Positions 51,274 through 61,017 of a stretch of DNA of 64,000 nt are shown in pieces. The stretch lies in assembly GCF_014652855.1 (NCBI RefSeq), contig NZ_BMZP01000015.1:1-64000 (forward strand). The letters run 5' to 3'. Source of the stretch: Novosphingobium pokkalii. GTDB lineage: Bacteria > Pseudomonadota > Alphaproteobacteria > Sphingomonadales > Sphingomonadaceae. How positions within the stretch are numbered: the stretch's first letter is position 1; every line of letters starts with the position of its first letter. Both the position numbers and the translations under genes were made by a program. The notes beneath the pieces are model-generated. The model did no database searches. It saw only the letters and a list, made by a program, of their open reading frames with translations, and was not told the DNA's origin.

Positions 51274-52884
51274 TCAGCGGGGCGACGGGCCAGAGGAGGG
51301 AGCGAACGCCTCAGGCCCGGCAGGGGGAACGAGACTGGCGGCATCTTCCGGCAGGATGATGCCTGCGGTCACTGCGGCGCGGGTGGCGGCGGCAAAGCGG
51401 CGGGCATAGCCCGCGTAGGAGCCGTAGAGCTTGCGCATCTGCGCGGGAGAAAAGGCCCGCTTGCTATCGTAGACCGTGCCGCAGCCAGTCTCGAAGTCGG
51501 TCCAGTATTCGAATGCCGGCACGGTAATCCACGGCGGCCGCATGCCACCCACGATTGCCTGGGTGCGCGGGTCACGCCGCACGCCATTTGCCGTGCGCAC
51601 CACGCGGGGATAACGCGGCATCGGCGCACCGGTACGTACCCAGCGGTCCATTGCATCGAGCAGCGCAGAAAACGGCAATTCGGCCGGCTCGTCGTAGATC
51701 GCCTGGCAGCGTGGGTCGTCGCCATGGCCGCGCTGGTTGGGCAGCGGCTCCACCTCGCCAGTGCCGAGATCGGCCGCGCGCAGGTGCGGCGTTCCCATCA
51801 CCTCGACATAGCGCAACATCGGCCGGTCGCTGTCCGGCGGAAGGGCGATGTGCTCGATCGCATCGTGCACAGTCTCGGACTGGCTGTAGACAGTCACGAA
51901 GGGAACATCGGCAGGTAACCCGCGCGGGATGCGGCGCGGCGCACCGGCTACCTCGCCATAGGAAAACCGTCCGGTCATGTAGGCATCGATCAATGGCCCA
52001 CCATCGGGTCGGCGCCACTGCTGATGGCGCCCCTGGTCGAGATAGTCGAACCATACCTGCGCCTGCACCGCCCAACTGTCGACGTAGACACGGCGGACCG
52101 CCAACCCCGCCATGGGCCCGTCGGCAGACGGCGTGCGCAGCAGCAGGGCCAATTCGGCGCCGATGCCCTGCGCCTGGGGCAGGAAGGGATCGGGCGCACC
52201 ACCACGCAGGAACCGCTTCGGATCATAATAGCTGCCGAGCGGCGCATAGCGTGGATAGTCAAAGCGTCGCATGAATTCGAGGTTCACGATGCCGCCGTAC
52301 TGCGCCTGATCGGAATTGCTCGCCTCCCCTGGCACCGGGGGAAACTTGGGATCGGCAGCCGGGGCATTGATGTCGAGGGTGTAGGCGACGAACGCATAGC
52401 CGCGCCGCAAGAGGTAGGCGCGCGTCAGGATCCATCCGGCTGCACGCGCGCCGAACCAACTGAACGGCTCGATCACCACGGTGCCATTGAAACGCGCAGG
52501 GTCAGCCGGGCGGCGCACCAGGATGCGCGTGATATAGGGCGCTGCCGCCACGCGCACATGGCCGTCGCCATCGATCGCCGGTGCCTTGCCCACGAGGTAG
52601 TATTCCGCTTCTTCATACCCTGCTGCAGCAAGATCGGCATGCTCCGGACCAGGCCGAAGCGCCGAGGACAGTGGCAGGGCGCCGCTGTCGGGCACCGGGA
52701 TCGCCTCGGGCAAGGTAATCGCCGCCACCTCTGGCGCAGTGGCCGATGTTGCTGTGGGCAGCGGCGCAACCGCGGGGGCGGCCCTTGCCGTGGGAGCAAG
52801 GGCCGCGAGCGCGCCGCATGCCAGGCTACATATCAGGACAAATGCCAGGATAGCGCCGCGCATGTCGCCGCCGCGCCGCATCAT
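51274..52884 (-). CDS. Secreted alpha/beta-hydrolase domain protein
   Basis: 536 residues with a signal peptide (ILAFVLICSLACGALAAL, mature start near ARAAPA). It resembles the large alpha/beta-hydrolase domain proteins (PF20091-like) found beside TonB receptors in sphingomonads. A catalytic triad could not be placed with confidence: no GxSxG elbow is obvious, and YVDSWAVQAQVW lies in its expected region. Its ATG overlaps the TonB receptor stop by 4 bp (ATGA). A periplasmic esterase acting on the imported substrate is the likely role. Confidence 0.72.
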   Translation of the reverse strand: MMRRGGDMRGAILAFVLICSLACGALAALAPTARAAPAVAPLPTATSATAPEVAAITLPEAIPVPDSGALPLSSALRPGPEHADLAAAGYEEAEYYLVGKAPAIDGDGHVRVAAAPYITRILVRRPADPARFNGTVVIEPFSWFGARAAGWILTRAYLLRRGYAFVAYTLDINAPAADPKFPPVPGEASNSDQAQYGGIVNLEFMRRFDYPRYAPLGSYYDPKRFLRGGAPDPFLPQAQGIGAELALLLRTPSADGPMAGLAVRRVYVDSWAVQAQVWFDYLDQGRHQQWRRPDGGPLIDAYMTGRFSYGEVAGAPRRIPRGLPADVPFVTVYSQSETVHDAIEHIALPPDSDRPMLRYVEVMGTPHLRAADLGTGEVEPLPNQRGHGDDPRCQAIYDEPAELPFSALLDAMDRWVRTGAPMPRYPRVVRTANGVRRDPRTQAIVGGMRPPWITVPAFEYWTDFETGCGTVYDSKRAFSPAQMRKLYGSYAGYARRFAAATRAAVTAGIILPEDAASLVPPAGPEAFAPSSGPSPR

Positions 52885-55313
52885 TTGCCGAACGGCACCC
52901 GCAACGTGGCGCCATAGGTCACAGGCGGCCCATAAATCGATGTTACGCCCAAAATGCCAAGGTTGAGCGCATAGGCGCGGTAGGCCTTGTTAAATACGTT
53001 GCGGCCCCAGGCAGTGAGCGAGATTCCGGTGTTGGTGTCGCGCCAGGTGAGCGAGGCGTTGGTGATGTTGTAGGAAGGCTGCAGCGAGCCAAGGCCGTTG
53101 GTCACCTCGAGGAACTGCTTGTCGTACCACACACCGTCGACCTGCACGGCAAGGTTGCCGCTGCCGATATCATGGTTGTAGCGAAGCAGGTAATTGAAGC
53201 TGAAGCGCGGCGCATTGGGCAGCTTGGCATTCTTGATATCGGCCTGCGGGAAATCGCAGCGGAACACCGTGCCCAGGTTCTTGCAATACTGCGAATCCGG
53301 CGCACCGGGGAACAGTACCGGGCCGAACTGGGTGCCGGTGCCCGGAATGCTATCGACCGACGAGGTTTCCCACGTGGCGCCGAACACGCCATCAACATGG
53401 CGCGAGGGCGACCAGAACGACTCCAGTTCGGCCCCGGTCGCGTGGGCGTTGCTGTTGTAAACGTGGGGTACGCCCCCGGCCAGCGAGAAGGCCTGATAGT
53501 CATCGTAGAAGTAGTGATAGACCGTGCCGTTCAGGCGCAGCGTGCGGCCGAGCAGGCTGGTCTTGAAGCCGGCTTCGAGGCTATTGAGCGTCTCGGGACG
53601 ATGCTGGAAATCTTGCGGGGTGATCGTCGAGGACAGCGACCAGTTGCCGCCCTTGATGCCGCGGTTCCACGAAGCGAACAACAGCGTGTCGGGCGTGGCC
53701 TGGTAATTGAGCGAGACGCGGGCAGCCCAGTCACCATAGTTGATGCGGTTGACGCCCGGAACAACGGCCGCCAGATCGCGATCGGTGAACAACACGCGCG
53801 GCGCGGGCTGCGGCGCATATGTCGGGTCGATCAGGACCGCAGTATAGTCGATCGCCTTGTTATCCTTGGAATAGCGTCCGCCGATCGTGACCGAAAACTT
53901 GTCGGTCAGTTGCAGGTCGCCCTGCGCGAACAGCGACCAGTTCTTGGAGCGCAGCACGTAGAACTGGTCGACCGTCGGGAACGAGAAGCCGCCGTTGGCT
54001 TGTTCGGCCAGTGAAATCATCGGCACGCCGGTAACGCCGTGAACGCCGTCGTATTTCATATTGAGGTAATAGCCGCCCGCCTGCCACTTGAGCAGCCCGG
54101 TATGGCCAGAGAAACGCAATTCCTGCGAGAACTGGTGAAAGCGCACGCGCGTATCGACGTTGACGACATCGAGCGGCGTGGCATCGCCGTCTTCGGCATA
54201 GACCTTGTTCATCGTCAGGTAGTTGGTGATCGCGGTGAGATTGACCCCGCCCAGGTCCCAGTCGAGTTGGCCCTGATAGCTGTTGGTGACGCGGTTGAGG
54301 TCACCCTTGCGGTTGCCAAAGTGCTCCCACGGTGAGGCCGGGGCCGAGGTCACGCCGTTGATGACCCCGTTGCGGCTGTCGCTGAGGCCAGCGGCATTGG
54401 TGTCGCAATAGCCGTTGGCAAGATAGACGCAGTTTTCGAAGACATAGCCACCGGTGGCGACATGATTGTCTTCGGAATGCTTGTACCACAGGCTGAGCGT
54501 AGCTTTGGGGGCCAGATCGACCTGAAGATTGAGGCGCGCCGCCCAGCCGTTCTTCCCGCCAAGATCCTGCCCGCTGCCCTGCAGCACGCCCAGGCCGAGC
54601 GCAGTAGCATCGGTGTTGCGTGACTTGATGTAACCATCGGCCTTTTCGACCCGCCCCGCCGCGCGAAAGCGTACGCCCGGCACGATCTGCGCACCGATCG
54701 CGCCTTCAAGCGAGCGATCGTTGAACTTGCCATACTCACCCTGGACATAGCCGTTAAGCGAGTCCTGGCTGGCATCCTCGCTGAGGTAGTGGATGAGGCC
54801 GCCGGTGGCGTTGCGCCCGAACAGCGTGCCTTGGGGGCCACGCAGCACTTCGACACGCTTGATGTCGAACAGTTGCCCCGCCACCGCGTTCATCGAGGCG
54901 ATATAGGCGTTGTCCTGGTATACCGCGACCGGAGCCTCGAGGTTGTCGGTGAAATTGTTCTGCGAGATGCCGCGCAGACTGAAGATCGTCAGGTTGGGCG
55001 ACCAGGCGTTGACACGCAGCGCAGGGATCTGCTGGGTGATCTGGGTGGTGTCGGTAATACCCAGGCGCTTGACCTGTTCGCCGGAAAACGCGCTGACCGA
55101 GATCGCCACCTTCTGCACACTTTCGCTGCGCTTGTTGGCGGTGACGAGAATTTCAGAAGCAAGCCCCCCAGCGTCGGCTGGCGCTGCTGGCGCAGCGGCG
55201 GGCGCTGCGGCTGGGTCGGTGGCCTGCTGGCCAATGGCCAGTGCCGGCGCGGCGGCCATCGTCGACGCAAGAAGATAGGCCACGCGACGCGCGGCATGGT
55301 CACGGCGGATCAT
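52881..55313 (-). CDS. TonB-dependent outer-membrane receptor
   Basis: 810 residues. A signal peptide ends near ALAIGQQ, the plug begins at ASEILVTANKRSESVQKV, and GPQGTLFGRNATGGL is the plug signature. The barrel ends in a short FGK tail after TLRVP. ATG 55313 is preferred over 55331 because the paralogue ending at 58597 has the same N-terminal layout (MxxRxxAARRxAxLLAS) and an identical GGGGAGTAG leader. It is coupled to the secreted hydrolase downstream. Confidence 0.92.
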   Translation of the reverse strand: MIRRDHAARRVAYLLASTMAAAPALAIGQQATDPAAAPAAAPAAPADAGGLASEILVTANKRSESVQKVAISVSAFSGEQVKRLGITDTTQITQQIPALRVNAWSPNLTIFSLRGISQNNFTDNLEAPVAVYQDNAYIASMNAVAGQLFDIKRVEVLRGPQGTLFGRNATGGLIHYLSEDASQDSLNGYVQGEYGKFNDRSLEGAIGAQIVPGVRFRAAGRVEKADGYIKSRNTDATALGLGVLQGSGQDLGGKNGWAARLNLQVDLAPKATLSLWYKHSEDNHVATGGYVFENCVYLANGYCDTNAAGLSDSRNGVINGVTSAPASPWEHFGNRKGDLNRVTNSYQGQLDWDLGGVNLTAITNYLTMNKVYAEDGDATPLDVVNVDTRVRFHQFSQELRFSGHTGLLKWQAGGYYLNMKYDGVHGVTGVPMISLAEQANGGFSFPTVDQFYVLRSKNWSLFAQGDLQLTDKFSVTIGGRYSKDNKAIDYTAVLIDPTYAPQPAPRVLFTDRDLAAVVPGVNRINYGDWAARVSLNYQATPDTLLFASWNRGIKGGNWSLSSTITPQDFQHRPETLNSLEAGFKTSLLGRTLRLNGTVYHYFYDDYQAFSLAGGVPHVYNSNAHATGAELESFWSPSRHVDGVFGATWETSSVDSIPGTGTQFGPVLFPGAPDSQYCKNLGTVFRCDFPQADIKNAKLPNAPRFSFNYLLRYNHDIGSGNLAVQVDGVWYDKQFLEVTNGLGSLQPSYNITNASLTWRDTNTGISLTAWGRNVFNKAYRAYALNLGILGVTSIYGPPVTYGATLRVPFGK

Positions 55314-55658
55314 GGTACTGCTACTCCCCATAGCGATCCACGCCTCCTGTTAGAGTGCGCGCGCAAATGTTGTTCCTGCTGCGCCTTTGTGTCTCATGGT
55401 TTACAGTATATGGCAATAGCCTATTATTGTTGCATTGACGAAACAGTTGACGACAACCCCTTCACACGCGGAAATCCCCATATCGCATGGCAGTGAGCCC
55501 CTGCCATGGCCCCAGCCAAACGGGAAGGTTGACCTTGATCGCAGATATGCGACATTGTTGCGCAATCGAGAAAATAACATCGAATCGACAATTATTGTAA
55601 CTCATAAGTCGAATCAGGCCGGTTCTGGCCCACGACAGCCCCAATGGAGAGAGCGGTC
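55314..55658. promoter_or_regulatory. Divergent promoter region of TonB receptor and monooxygenase
   Basis: A 345-bp AT-richer stretch with the shared 34-nt motif at 55399-55432. No gene is seen. It must contain promoters in both directions. Confidence 0.5.
55399..55432 (-). promoter_or_regulatory. Shared TonB upstream motif, copy 1
   Basis: 34 nt that match 61105-61138 at 27 positions, with the core GTTTACAGT and ATGGCAATA identical. It lies 86 nt upstream of the receptor ATG, close to the 88 nt seen in the other copy, so it is probably a common promoter or operator. Confidence 0.6.
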
Positions 55659-56873
55659 ATGAGCGTTACAGTTGCCCCCCATATGGATGCCGCCCGCGAA
55701 GCGCATGACCTTGCCGCCATGCTGGTCCAGCGCGCACGCGACATGGTGCCGGTGTTGCGCGAGCGCGAGGCGGCGGCGATTGCGGCCCGCCAAGTTTCAG
55801 CCGAAACGATCCGCGATTTCAAGGATGCCGGGTTCTTCAAGGTGCTGCAACCGCGCAACTACGGCGGCTTCGAACTCTCGCCAGCAGTCTATTGCACGAT
55901 TGCCAAGACACTGGCCGAAGGCTGCATGGGCAGTGCGTGGGTCTATGGCGTGGTGGCCGTGCACAACTGGCAGATGGCGCTGTTCGACCCGCAGGCAGCC
56001 GATGACGTCTGGGGCAAGGACCCCTCGGTGCTGATCAGTTCGTCCTATATGCCAACCGGCAAGGCGGTGGCGGTGGCGGGCGGCTATCGCTTCAGCGGTC
56101 GCTGGCAGTTCTCCAGCGGATCGCAACACTGCGATTGGGTGATCCTGGGCGCCAACATGGTCGCCCCCGACGGCGACGGCACGCCCGAGCCCTATAACTT
56201 CCTGGTGCCGCGCACCGATTATGAGATCGTCGATACCTGGCACACGATGGGCCTGTGCCCCACAGGCAGCAACGACATCGTCATCGAGGATGCGTTCGTG
56301 CCCGCGCACCGCGTGATCCGCGAGCGAGACATGTTTGCGATGAACTGCCCGGGCCATGCCGCAAACCCCGGCCCGCTCTATCGCATTCCCTTCGCGCAGG
56401 TGTTCAACCGCACCGTCTCGACCACGTCGATCGGTTCGCTGCGCCGCGCGCTCGACATCTTCGTGCGTGCCACGCGCGAGAAACGCGCCACCTATTCGGG
56501 CGCGCGCCTGGCCGCCGATACCACCATCCAGGAAGCCGTGGCCGAGGTGAAGCTGATCCTCAACGACCTGGAACTGCGCCTCGCCAGCGACCTGGCCGAG
56601 CTTGACGCGCGATCGCTCAGCGGCGACTGGCCGATCGAGCGCCGTGCCGAACTGGGCCACCACACCACCGCTATGGTCAGCCGCTGCGTTACCGCAGTCG
56701 ACCAGCTCATGCTGTTTTCGGGCGGTAAGGCGATCTATGCCGGCAATCCCATACAGCGCGCGTTCCTCGACATCCATTGCGCCCGCGCGCATGTTGCCAA
56801 CAATCCCTATCCCTATGCCCGCAACGTTGGCGCGATGGCCTTCGGTTACGACAACGATTGCATGGACCTGTAA
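55659..56873 (+). CDS. Acyl-CoA-dehydrogenase-fold flavin monooxygenase (group D)
   Basis: 404 residues. The fold is that of acyl-CoA dehydrogenases, but RFSGRWQFSSGSQHCDWVILG (in part) and HTMGLCPTGSNDIVIEDAFVP match the HsaA/HpaB-like oxygenase components that hydroxylate phenols with reduced flavin. ATG 55659 follows GGAGAGAG. No flavin reductase is adjacent; the one at 37197 is a possible partner. It is divergent from the TonB receptor and may act on what that receptor imports. Confidence 0.82.
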   Translation: MSVTVAPHMDAAREAHDLAAMLVQRARDMVPVLREREAAAIAARQVSAETIRDFKDAGFFKVLQPRNYGGFELSPAVYCTIAKTLAEGCMGSAWVYGVVAVHNWQMALFDPQAADDVWGKDPSVLISSSYMPTGKAVAVAGGYRFSGRWQFSSGSQHCDWVILGANMVAPDGDGTPEPYNFLVPRTDYEIVDTWHTMGLCPTGSNDIVIEDAFVPAHRVIRERDMFAMNCPGHAANPGPLYRIPFAQVFNRTVSTTSIGSLRRALDIFVRATREKRATYSGARLAADTTIQEAVAEVKLILNDLELRLASDLAELDARSLSGDWPIERRAELGHHTTAMVSRCVTAVDQLMLFSGGKAIYAGNPIQRAFLDIHCARAHVANNPYPYARNVGAMAFGYDNDCMDL

Positions 56874-57053
56874 CCAGGTGGCCCGAGCAGCGGGGGCGCG
56901 CGCCACGGCTATGCTGATCTGGCCTGATCGTCACGGTCGCAGCGCCCTGCCCCCGTTGCTGTGACCGTAACCCAACCGTTTCACGCGCGGCCGCGCTGCA
57001 CTCCTGCCCTATCGTGGCAACAGGCGATCCGCTGCAGGAAGGAAACAAGAGTG

Positions 57054-57674
57054 ATGGACGGGGTGAAACGGGCCGGACGGCTGGGCCAGGGAATACTGTC
57101 AGTGGCGGCGCTGGCGCTGCTCGCCTGTGCCTGCAGCGCGAACCACGACGACGACGCTGCAAGCCACACCGCGAACGGGACGGCAAAGGGTGGGGCAACG
57201 TCGGCCCCAGCCGCGATGCAGCCGGTGGTTTCGATCAAGGAACTGATGGATTCCACCGTCGATCCGGCCGCCGACGGGGTGTGGGACGCGGTAGGCACGA
57301 TCACCACGGCCAGTGGCGTCGATCACCACCAGCCGCGCAGCGATGAGGAATGGCAGGGTGTGCGCCGGCACGCGGTGACTCTTGCAGAGGCGATGAACCT
57401 CGTCATGCTCGATGGGCGCCATGCCGCGCCTACGGGCACCCGCCCCGGACTGGGCGAGCAGGCCCCCGCGCAAATCGAGGCGGCGATCCGCGCCAACCCG
57501 GCGCAATTCGACCAGTTCGCCACGGCGACGCGCGACGTTGCGATCGACATGATCCGGGCGATCGATCGCCACGATGTCGATGCAGTGATGAAGCTGGGCG
57601 GCACGCTCGACGATCGGTGCGAGTCCTGCCACGTGACCTACTGGTATCCGAACTCGCCACGCCCCAAGACGTGA
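57054..57674 (+). CDS. Lipoprotein with C-terminal haem c site
   Basis: 206 residues. The N-terminus has a hydrophobic stretch ending in LLACACS, a lipobox, so it is probably anchored to a periplasmic membrane face. A single CESCHVTYWYP motif near the C-terminus gives one haem c, and a helical bundle precedes it, as in cytochrome c prime-type proteins. ATG 57054 follows AGGAAGGAAAC. It may accept electrons from the preceding monooxygenase system or from another periplasmic enzyme. Confidence 0.75.
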   Translation: MDGVKRAGRLGQGILSVAALALLACACSANHDDDAASHTANGTAKGGATSAPAAMQPVVSIKELMDSTVDPAADGVWDAVGTITTASGVDHHQPRSDEEWQGVRRHAVTLAEAMNLVMLDGRHAAPTGTRPGLGEQAPAQIEAAIRANPAQFDQFATATRDVAIDMIRAIDRHDVDAVMKLGGTLDDRCESCHVTYWYPNSPRPKT

Positions 57675-57747
57675 CATTGCCAAGCGCCTTTGGCCCGTGC
57701 GGCCACGGGGAAGCTGGGCGATCGGAAAGGAACGATCGGGACAGAAA

Positions 57748-57778
57748 CGACGCGCACGGACCTTTGCCGTGCGCGTCG
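57748..57778. terminator. Strong hairpin between converging genes
   Basis: A 12-bp stem (CGACGCGCACGG with CCGTGCGCGTCG) around a 7-base loop lies between the cytochrome gene and the opposing gene at 57818. No T-run is present, as is common in GC-rich genomes. Confidence 0.65.
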
Positions 57779-57817
57779 CAATGCCTGCGCATGCAGGCTA
57801 GGCGCCGCCCAGGCCCT

Positions 57818-58600
57818 TCAGGGCGTAGAGTCGGTCTTCATCTCTAGACTGCCATCGGCCCCCACCACCGTGCGATCGCCATCACAGACATATTCGTCGA
57901 TGCGGTAGCTCGCCGGTTCGCGCTTGTAGAGGAACGTGAAGCGATAGGGCGCGGTGAGGTACTGTGGGTCGGTGATGGTCACATCGTCGGCAAGGATGCC
58001 ATCGGGCCGCAGGTGCAAGCGCTCCTCCACATGCATCGCGGGGGAATGCGGAATGTCCTCATAGCGGACATCCTCACGCACGCCTGCGGTTTCCACCACG
58101 AGCACACCGCCTTCCCAGCGTCCGACCGACCGGCCGAAATAGCCGGGGTTGATAGTCTCCACCGGCGGCAACGGCTCGTCCAGGTAGATACGCCGCACCT
58201 GCGACATGAACTCGGCCAGTACGGTCACCTGCCGCAATGCCGGGTTCTGCAGGATCTGCAGCGCGTAATGCGCGCCCATGATCCCAGGCACGCCTTCGGG
58301 CAGGCACTGCGAACTGGGCGTAGGCAAAGGTTTGCCGGCAGCATCTGCAGCGGCGCGGCGCTGTTCCATCGCCTGCCACTGCGCGAGGTATGGTGCGCGC
58401 AGTGGTGGTGGCACGACCTGCAGTTCGGCCGGGTCAGGCTGGCCCGAAAACGTGTCGGGATAGGGCGGATAACGGTTCCACACCCCCGAAATGTCGGGCT
58501 CTTGCGCGGGCGTAGACGCAATTGCCGGGGCGGCGACGAGCGCCCCGGCAATTGCGAGTGTGGCGATGATCCGCTGCTGTGCCACAGCCAAGGCCCTCAC
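57818..58600 (-). CDS. Secreted protein of unknown function
   Basis: 260 residues with a signal peptide ending near PAIAS. It contains EPDISGVWNRYPPYP, a pattern I associate with uncharacterised periplasmic proteins beside sphingomonad TonB receptors, and a C-terminal VDDxTITDPxYLT-like strand. One Cys pair may form a disulphide (QCLPEG and EYVCDG). The GTG start overlaps the TonB receptor stop (GTGA), so it is coupled. Function unknown; ligand binding after uptake is a guess. Confidence 0.65.
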   Translation of the reverse strand: MRALAVAQQRIIATLAIAGALVAAPAIASTPAQEPDISGVWNRYPPYPDTFSGQPDPAELQVVPPPLRAPYLAQWQAMEQRRAAADAAGKPLPTPSSQCLPEGVPGIMGAHYALQILQNPALRQVTVLAEFMSQVRRIYLDEPLPPVETINPGYFGRSVGRWEGGVLVVETAGVREDVRYEDIPHSPAMHVEERLHLRPDGILADDVTITDPQYLTAPYRFTFLYKREPASYRIDEYVCDGDRTVVGADGSLEMKTDSTP

Positions 58601-61017
58601 TGCCGTGCCGTCAGCGTCAGGCCGATGGTGCGCGGGCGGAAGCTGCCGGCGCGGTACCAGGTCGATATCGGCGAATCGTGGTAAAGCCCCAGCACCGGCT
58701 GGCTGTCGGTCACGTTGTTGACGAACACGCTAAGGTCGATATCGGCCTTGCCCGCCTTGAACCGGCCACCGGCGCGCAGGTCGAGCTGCGAGGTAGCGGG
58801 CGGACGCGGCAGTGCGGGATCGACCAGCGGTGAGTTCGTGTCGATCGGCGTGCTGTTATGGCTGTTGTAGGAATAGTCGGCACGGGCATAGCCATCGACC
58901 GATCCGACCGGCTCGACCAGCTCGGCATTGAGCTGCAACGACCACGGGGCCACCGCGAAGGGCTCACCGGCGCGGCGGATCGTGGTGCCGCCAGGACCAG
59001 GGATCGCCGTGGTATAGCGTGCATTGGTATAGGCCACCGAGGCACCCAGTGTCAGGGCCGGGATAGGCTTGGCCGCCAGCGACAGGTCGAAGCCATCGAT
59101 CTTGGCCTTGCCCAGGTTGAGTGCGGCATAGATCGAGCATGTCGGCAGCGCGAACAGCGTCTGCACGTTATTCCAGTCGATGTGATAGGCCGAGGCATCG
59201 ACCGCCAGCTTGCCGCCGAACAGCCGGTTCTTCGCCCCCGCTTCGTAGCTCCAGATCGAGTCGGGCTTGAGCGTCTGCGAGGCCAGTGGATCAAAGCCGA
59301 TCGCTGCGGCGTCGGCAGCGCAGGTCAACCCGACCGGCGGCGATATCCCTGGTCCGCGCACGCCCTTGGCCGCACTGACATAGAACAGGTTGTTACGATC
59401 GGCCTGGAACGATACCCCCGCGCGCGGCGTGAACGTGCGGCTGGTCACGCCGAGGCTGTCGGTGTGTCCGGCGGTGGTATAGAGCGGGCCGGCAGTGAAG
59501 CCCTCGAACTTGTAGTTGGCGATGGTGTAGCGCCCACCCAGCGTGAGCTTGACCCGCGGCACGATCTCGTAGTCGGCCTGGGCATAGATCGCTGCCTGGC
59601 GATCGCGGTGCGTGTTGCGCTGGAACACACTGTAGCGGCCCTGATAGAGATCGACGCCATAAGCATCTGCGAGCGAAGCATATTCCGGATCACCAGCCTG
59701 GCGGCGGCCATAGTTGACCACGTCGAGGAGCTGCGGATCGCTGCCGGCATATTGGTCGCGCACGAACGAGCGCTGGTAGAAAGCGCCGATGATCCAGTTG
59801 AACCGCGCGTTGGCATTGTCGTTCTGCAGGCGCAATTCCTGGGTAAAAGCAGTCTGCTTGGTGTCGCTGGCGGTCCCCGGCGCATAGTTGGCGAATTCGG
59901 CGGGAATGGTACCAACGATATTGCCGAACAGCGAAAGGCTGAGCGTGGCATCATCGCTCTGCGTGCGAGTGGTACGGTGGAAGTATGACGTGTCCGACAC
60001 CAGCGTCGCTCCACCCAGCGACAGCTCGACCTTGAGCGCGGGCAGGTAGAAGCGGTCGACATGGCCTTCGGGCTTGGTATTGAGGCTCAGCCGTTGGTCG
60101 CCATGCGCGAGGTCGGACTGCGCAACCTCGAAGCGCGACCCGTCGGCGATGTCCTGGTACTGGTAGAAGATCGAGGGCGTGATCGTCAGCGTCTCGGTCG
60201 GTTTGGCCCCCACCGCCAGCCGTGCCGAAACCGTGTTCGAGCTGTTGATGTCTTTCTGCGTCACCTGCTTGGTGGTGCGATCGAGGCGATCGATGTAGCC
60301 GCCGTCGTGACGCATCCAGCCGCTGGCGCGGAAGCCGATCTTGTCGGTGATGATCGGCGCGCCCACCGCGACACCGCCTTCGTAGCTTTCCGCGCCGTTC
60401 TTGGTCGTGGCCACTTCGGCACGGTCATACATCGAGATGGTATCATAGCTGGGCTTGGGCATGATGAAGCGCAGCGCGCCGCCCACCGAACCGCTGCCGA
60501 ACAACGTGCCCTGCGGCCCGCGCAGCACTTCCACGCGCTCAAGGTCGAAGACCTGCGGGTAGGGATTGCTTAGCGAGGGGCTAACGCCGACGCGGGTCTG
60601 TACCGGGGTATCGTCGATATAGACGCCGGTGGTGGGAATGCCCGACGAGGAATCAACCCCGCGGATCGCAATCGTGGTCTGGCCGGTGCCATAGAGCACC
60701 GCCGTCTGGCCGAACGAGACGCCCGGAGTGATCTGCGCGATATCGGCAATCGAACGTACGCCCTGCGCGTCGAGTTCGGCGCTGGTCTTGGCTACCACGC
60801 TGGCGGGCACATGGCTCAATGACTGTGCCTTGCGCGTGGCGGTGACGATGATTTCGCCCACTTGCCCGCTGCTCGGCGCATCGGTGGACGGCACCACAGC
60901 GCCCGGCGGCGTGGCGGCATCACCCACCTGCTGTGCCAGCGCCGCCAGTGGGGTGGCGATTGTCGAAGACGCAAGAAGGAGGGCCGCGCGACGCGCGGCA
61001 ACGGAACGATCTGTCAT
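58597..61017 (-). CDS. TonB-dependent outer-membrane receptor
   Basis: 806 residues. A signal peptide ends near PLAALAQQ, the plug starts at VGEIIVTATRKAQSLSHVP and has GPQGTLFGSGSVGGALRF. The C-terminal strand reads TIGLTLTARQ. ATG 61017 is chosen by alignment with the receptor at 52881-55313 and the GGGGAGTAG leader 9-17 nt upstream. It is first of an operon with the secreted protein and divergent from a membrane-anchored regulator gene. Confidence 0.92.
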   Translation of the reverse strand: MTDRSVAARRAALLLASSTIATPLAALAQQVGDAATPPGAVVPSTDAPSSGQVGEIIVTATRKAQSLSHVPASVVAKTSAELDAQGVRSIADIAQITPGVSFGQTAVLYGTGQTTIAIRGVDSSSGIPTTGVYIDDTPVQTRVGVSPSLSNPYPQVFDLERVEVLRGPQGTLFGSGSVGGALRFIMPKPSYDTISMYDRAEVATTKNGAESYEGGVAVGAPIITDKIGFRASGWMRHDGGYIDRLDRTTKQVTQKDINSSNTVSARLAVGAKPTETLTITPSIFYQYQDIADGSRFEVAQSDLAHGDQRLSLNTKPEGHVDRFYLPALKVELSLGGATLVSDTSYFHRTTRTQSDDATLSLSLFGNIVGTIPAEFANYAPGTASDTKQTAFTQELRLQNDNANARFNWIIGAFYQRSFVRDQYAGSDPQLLDVVNYGRRQAGDPEYASLADAYGVDLYQGRYSVFQRNTHRDRQAAIYAQADYEIVPRVKLTLGGRYTIANYKFEGFTAGPLYTTAGHTDSLGVTSRTFTPRAGVSFQADRNNLFYVSAAKGVRGPGISPPVGLTCAADAAAIGFDPLASQTLKPDSIWSYEAGAKNRLFGGKLAVDASAYHIDWNNVQTLFALPTCSIYAALNLGKAKIDGFDLSLAAKPIPALTLGASVAYTNARYTTAIPGPGGTTIRRAGEPFAVAPWSLQLNAELVEPVGSVDGYARADYSYNSHNSTPIDTNSPLVDPALPRPPATSQLDLRAGGRFKAGKADIDLSVFVNNVTDSQPVLGLYHDSPISTWYRAGSFRPRTIGLTLTARQ

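Noticed and set aside
51244..51297. CCTCTGGC and GCCAGAGG inverted repeat between DoxX and the secreted hydrolase
   Set aside because: The arms are 38 bp apart and one lies in coding sequence; too weak to call a terminator.
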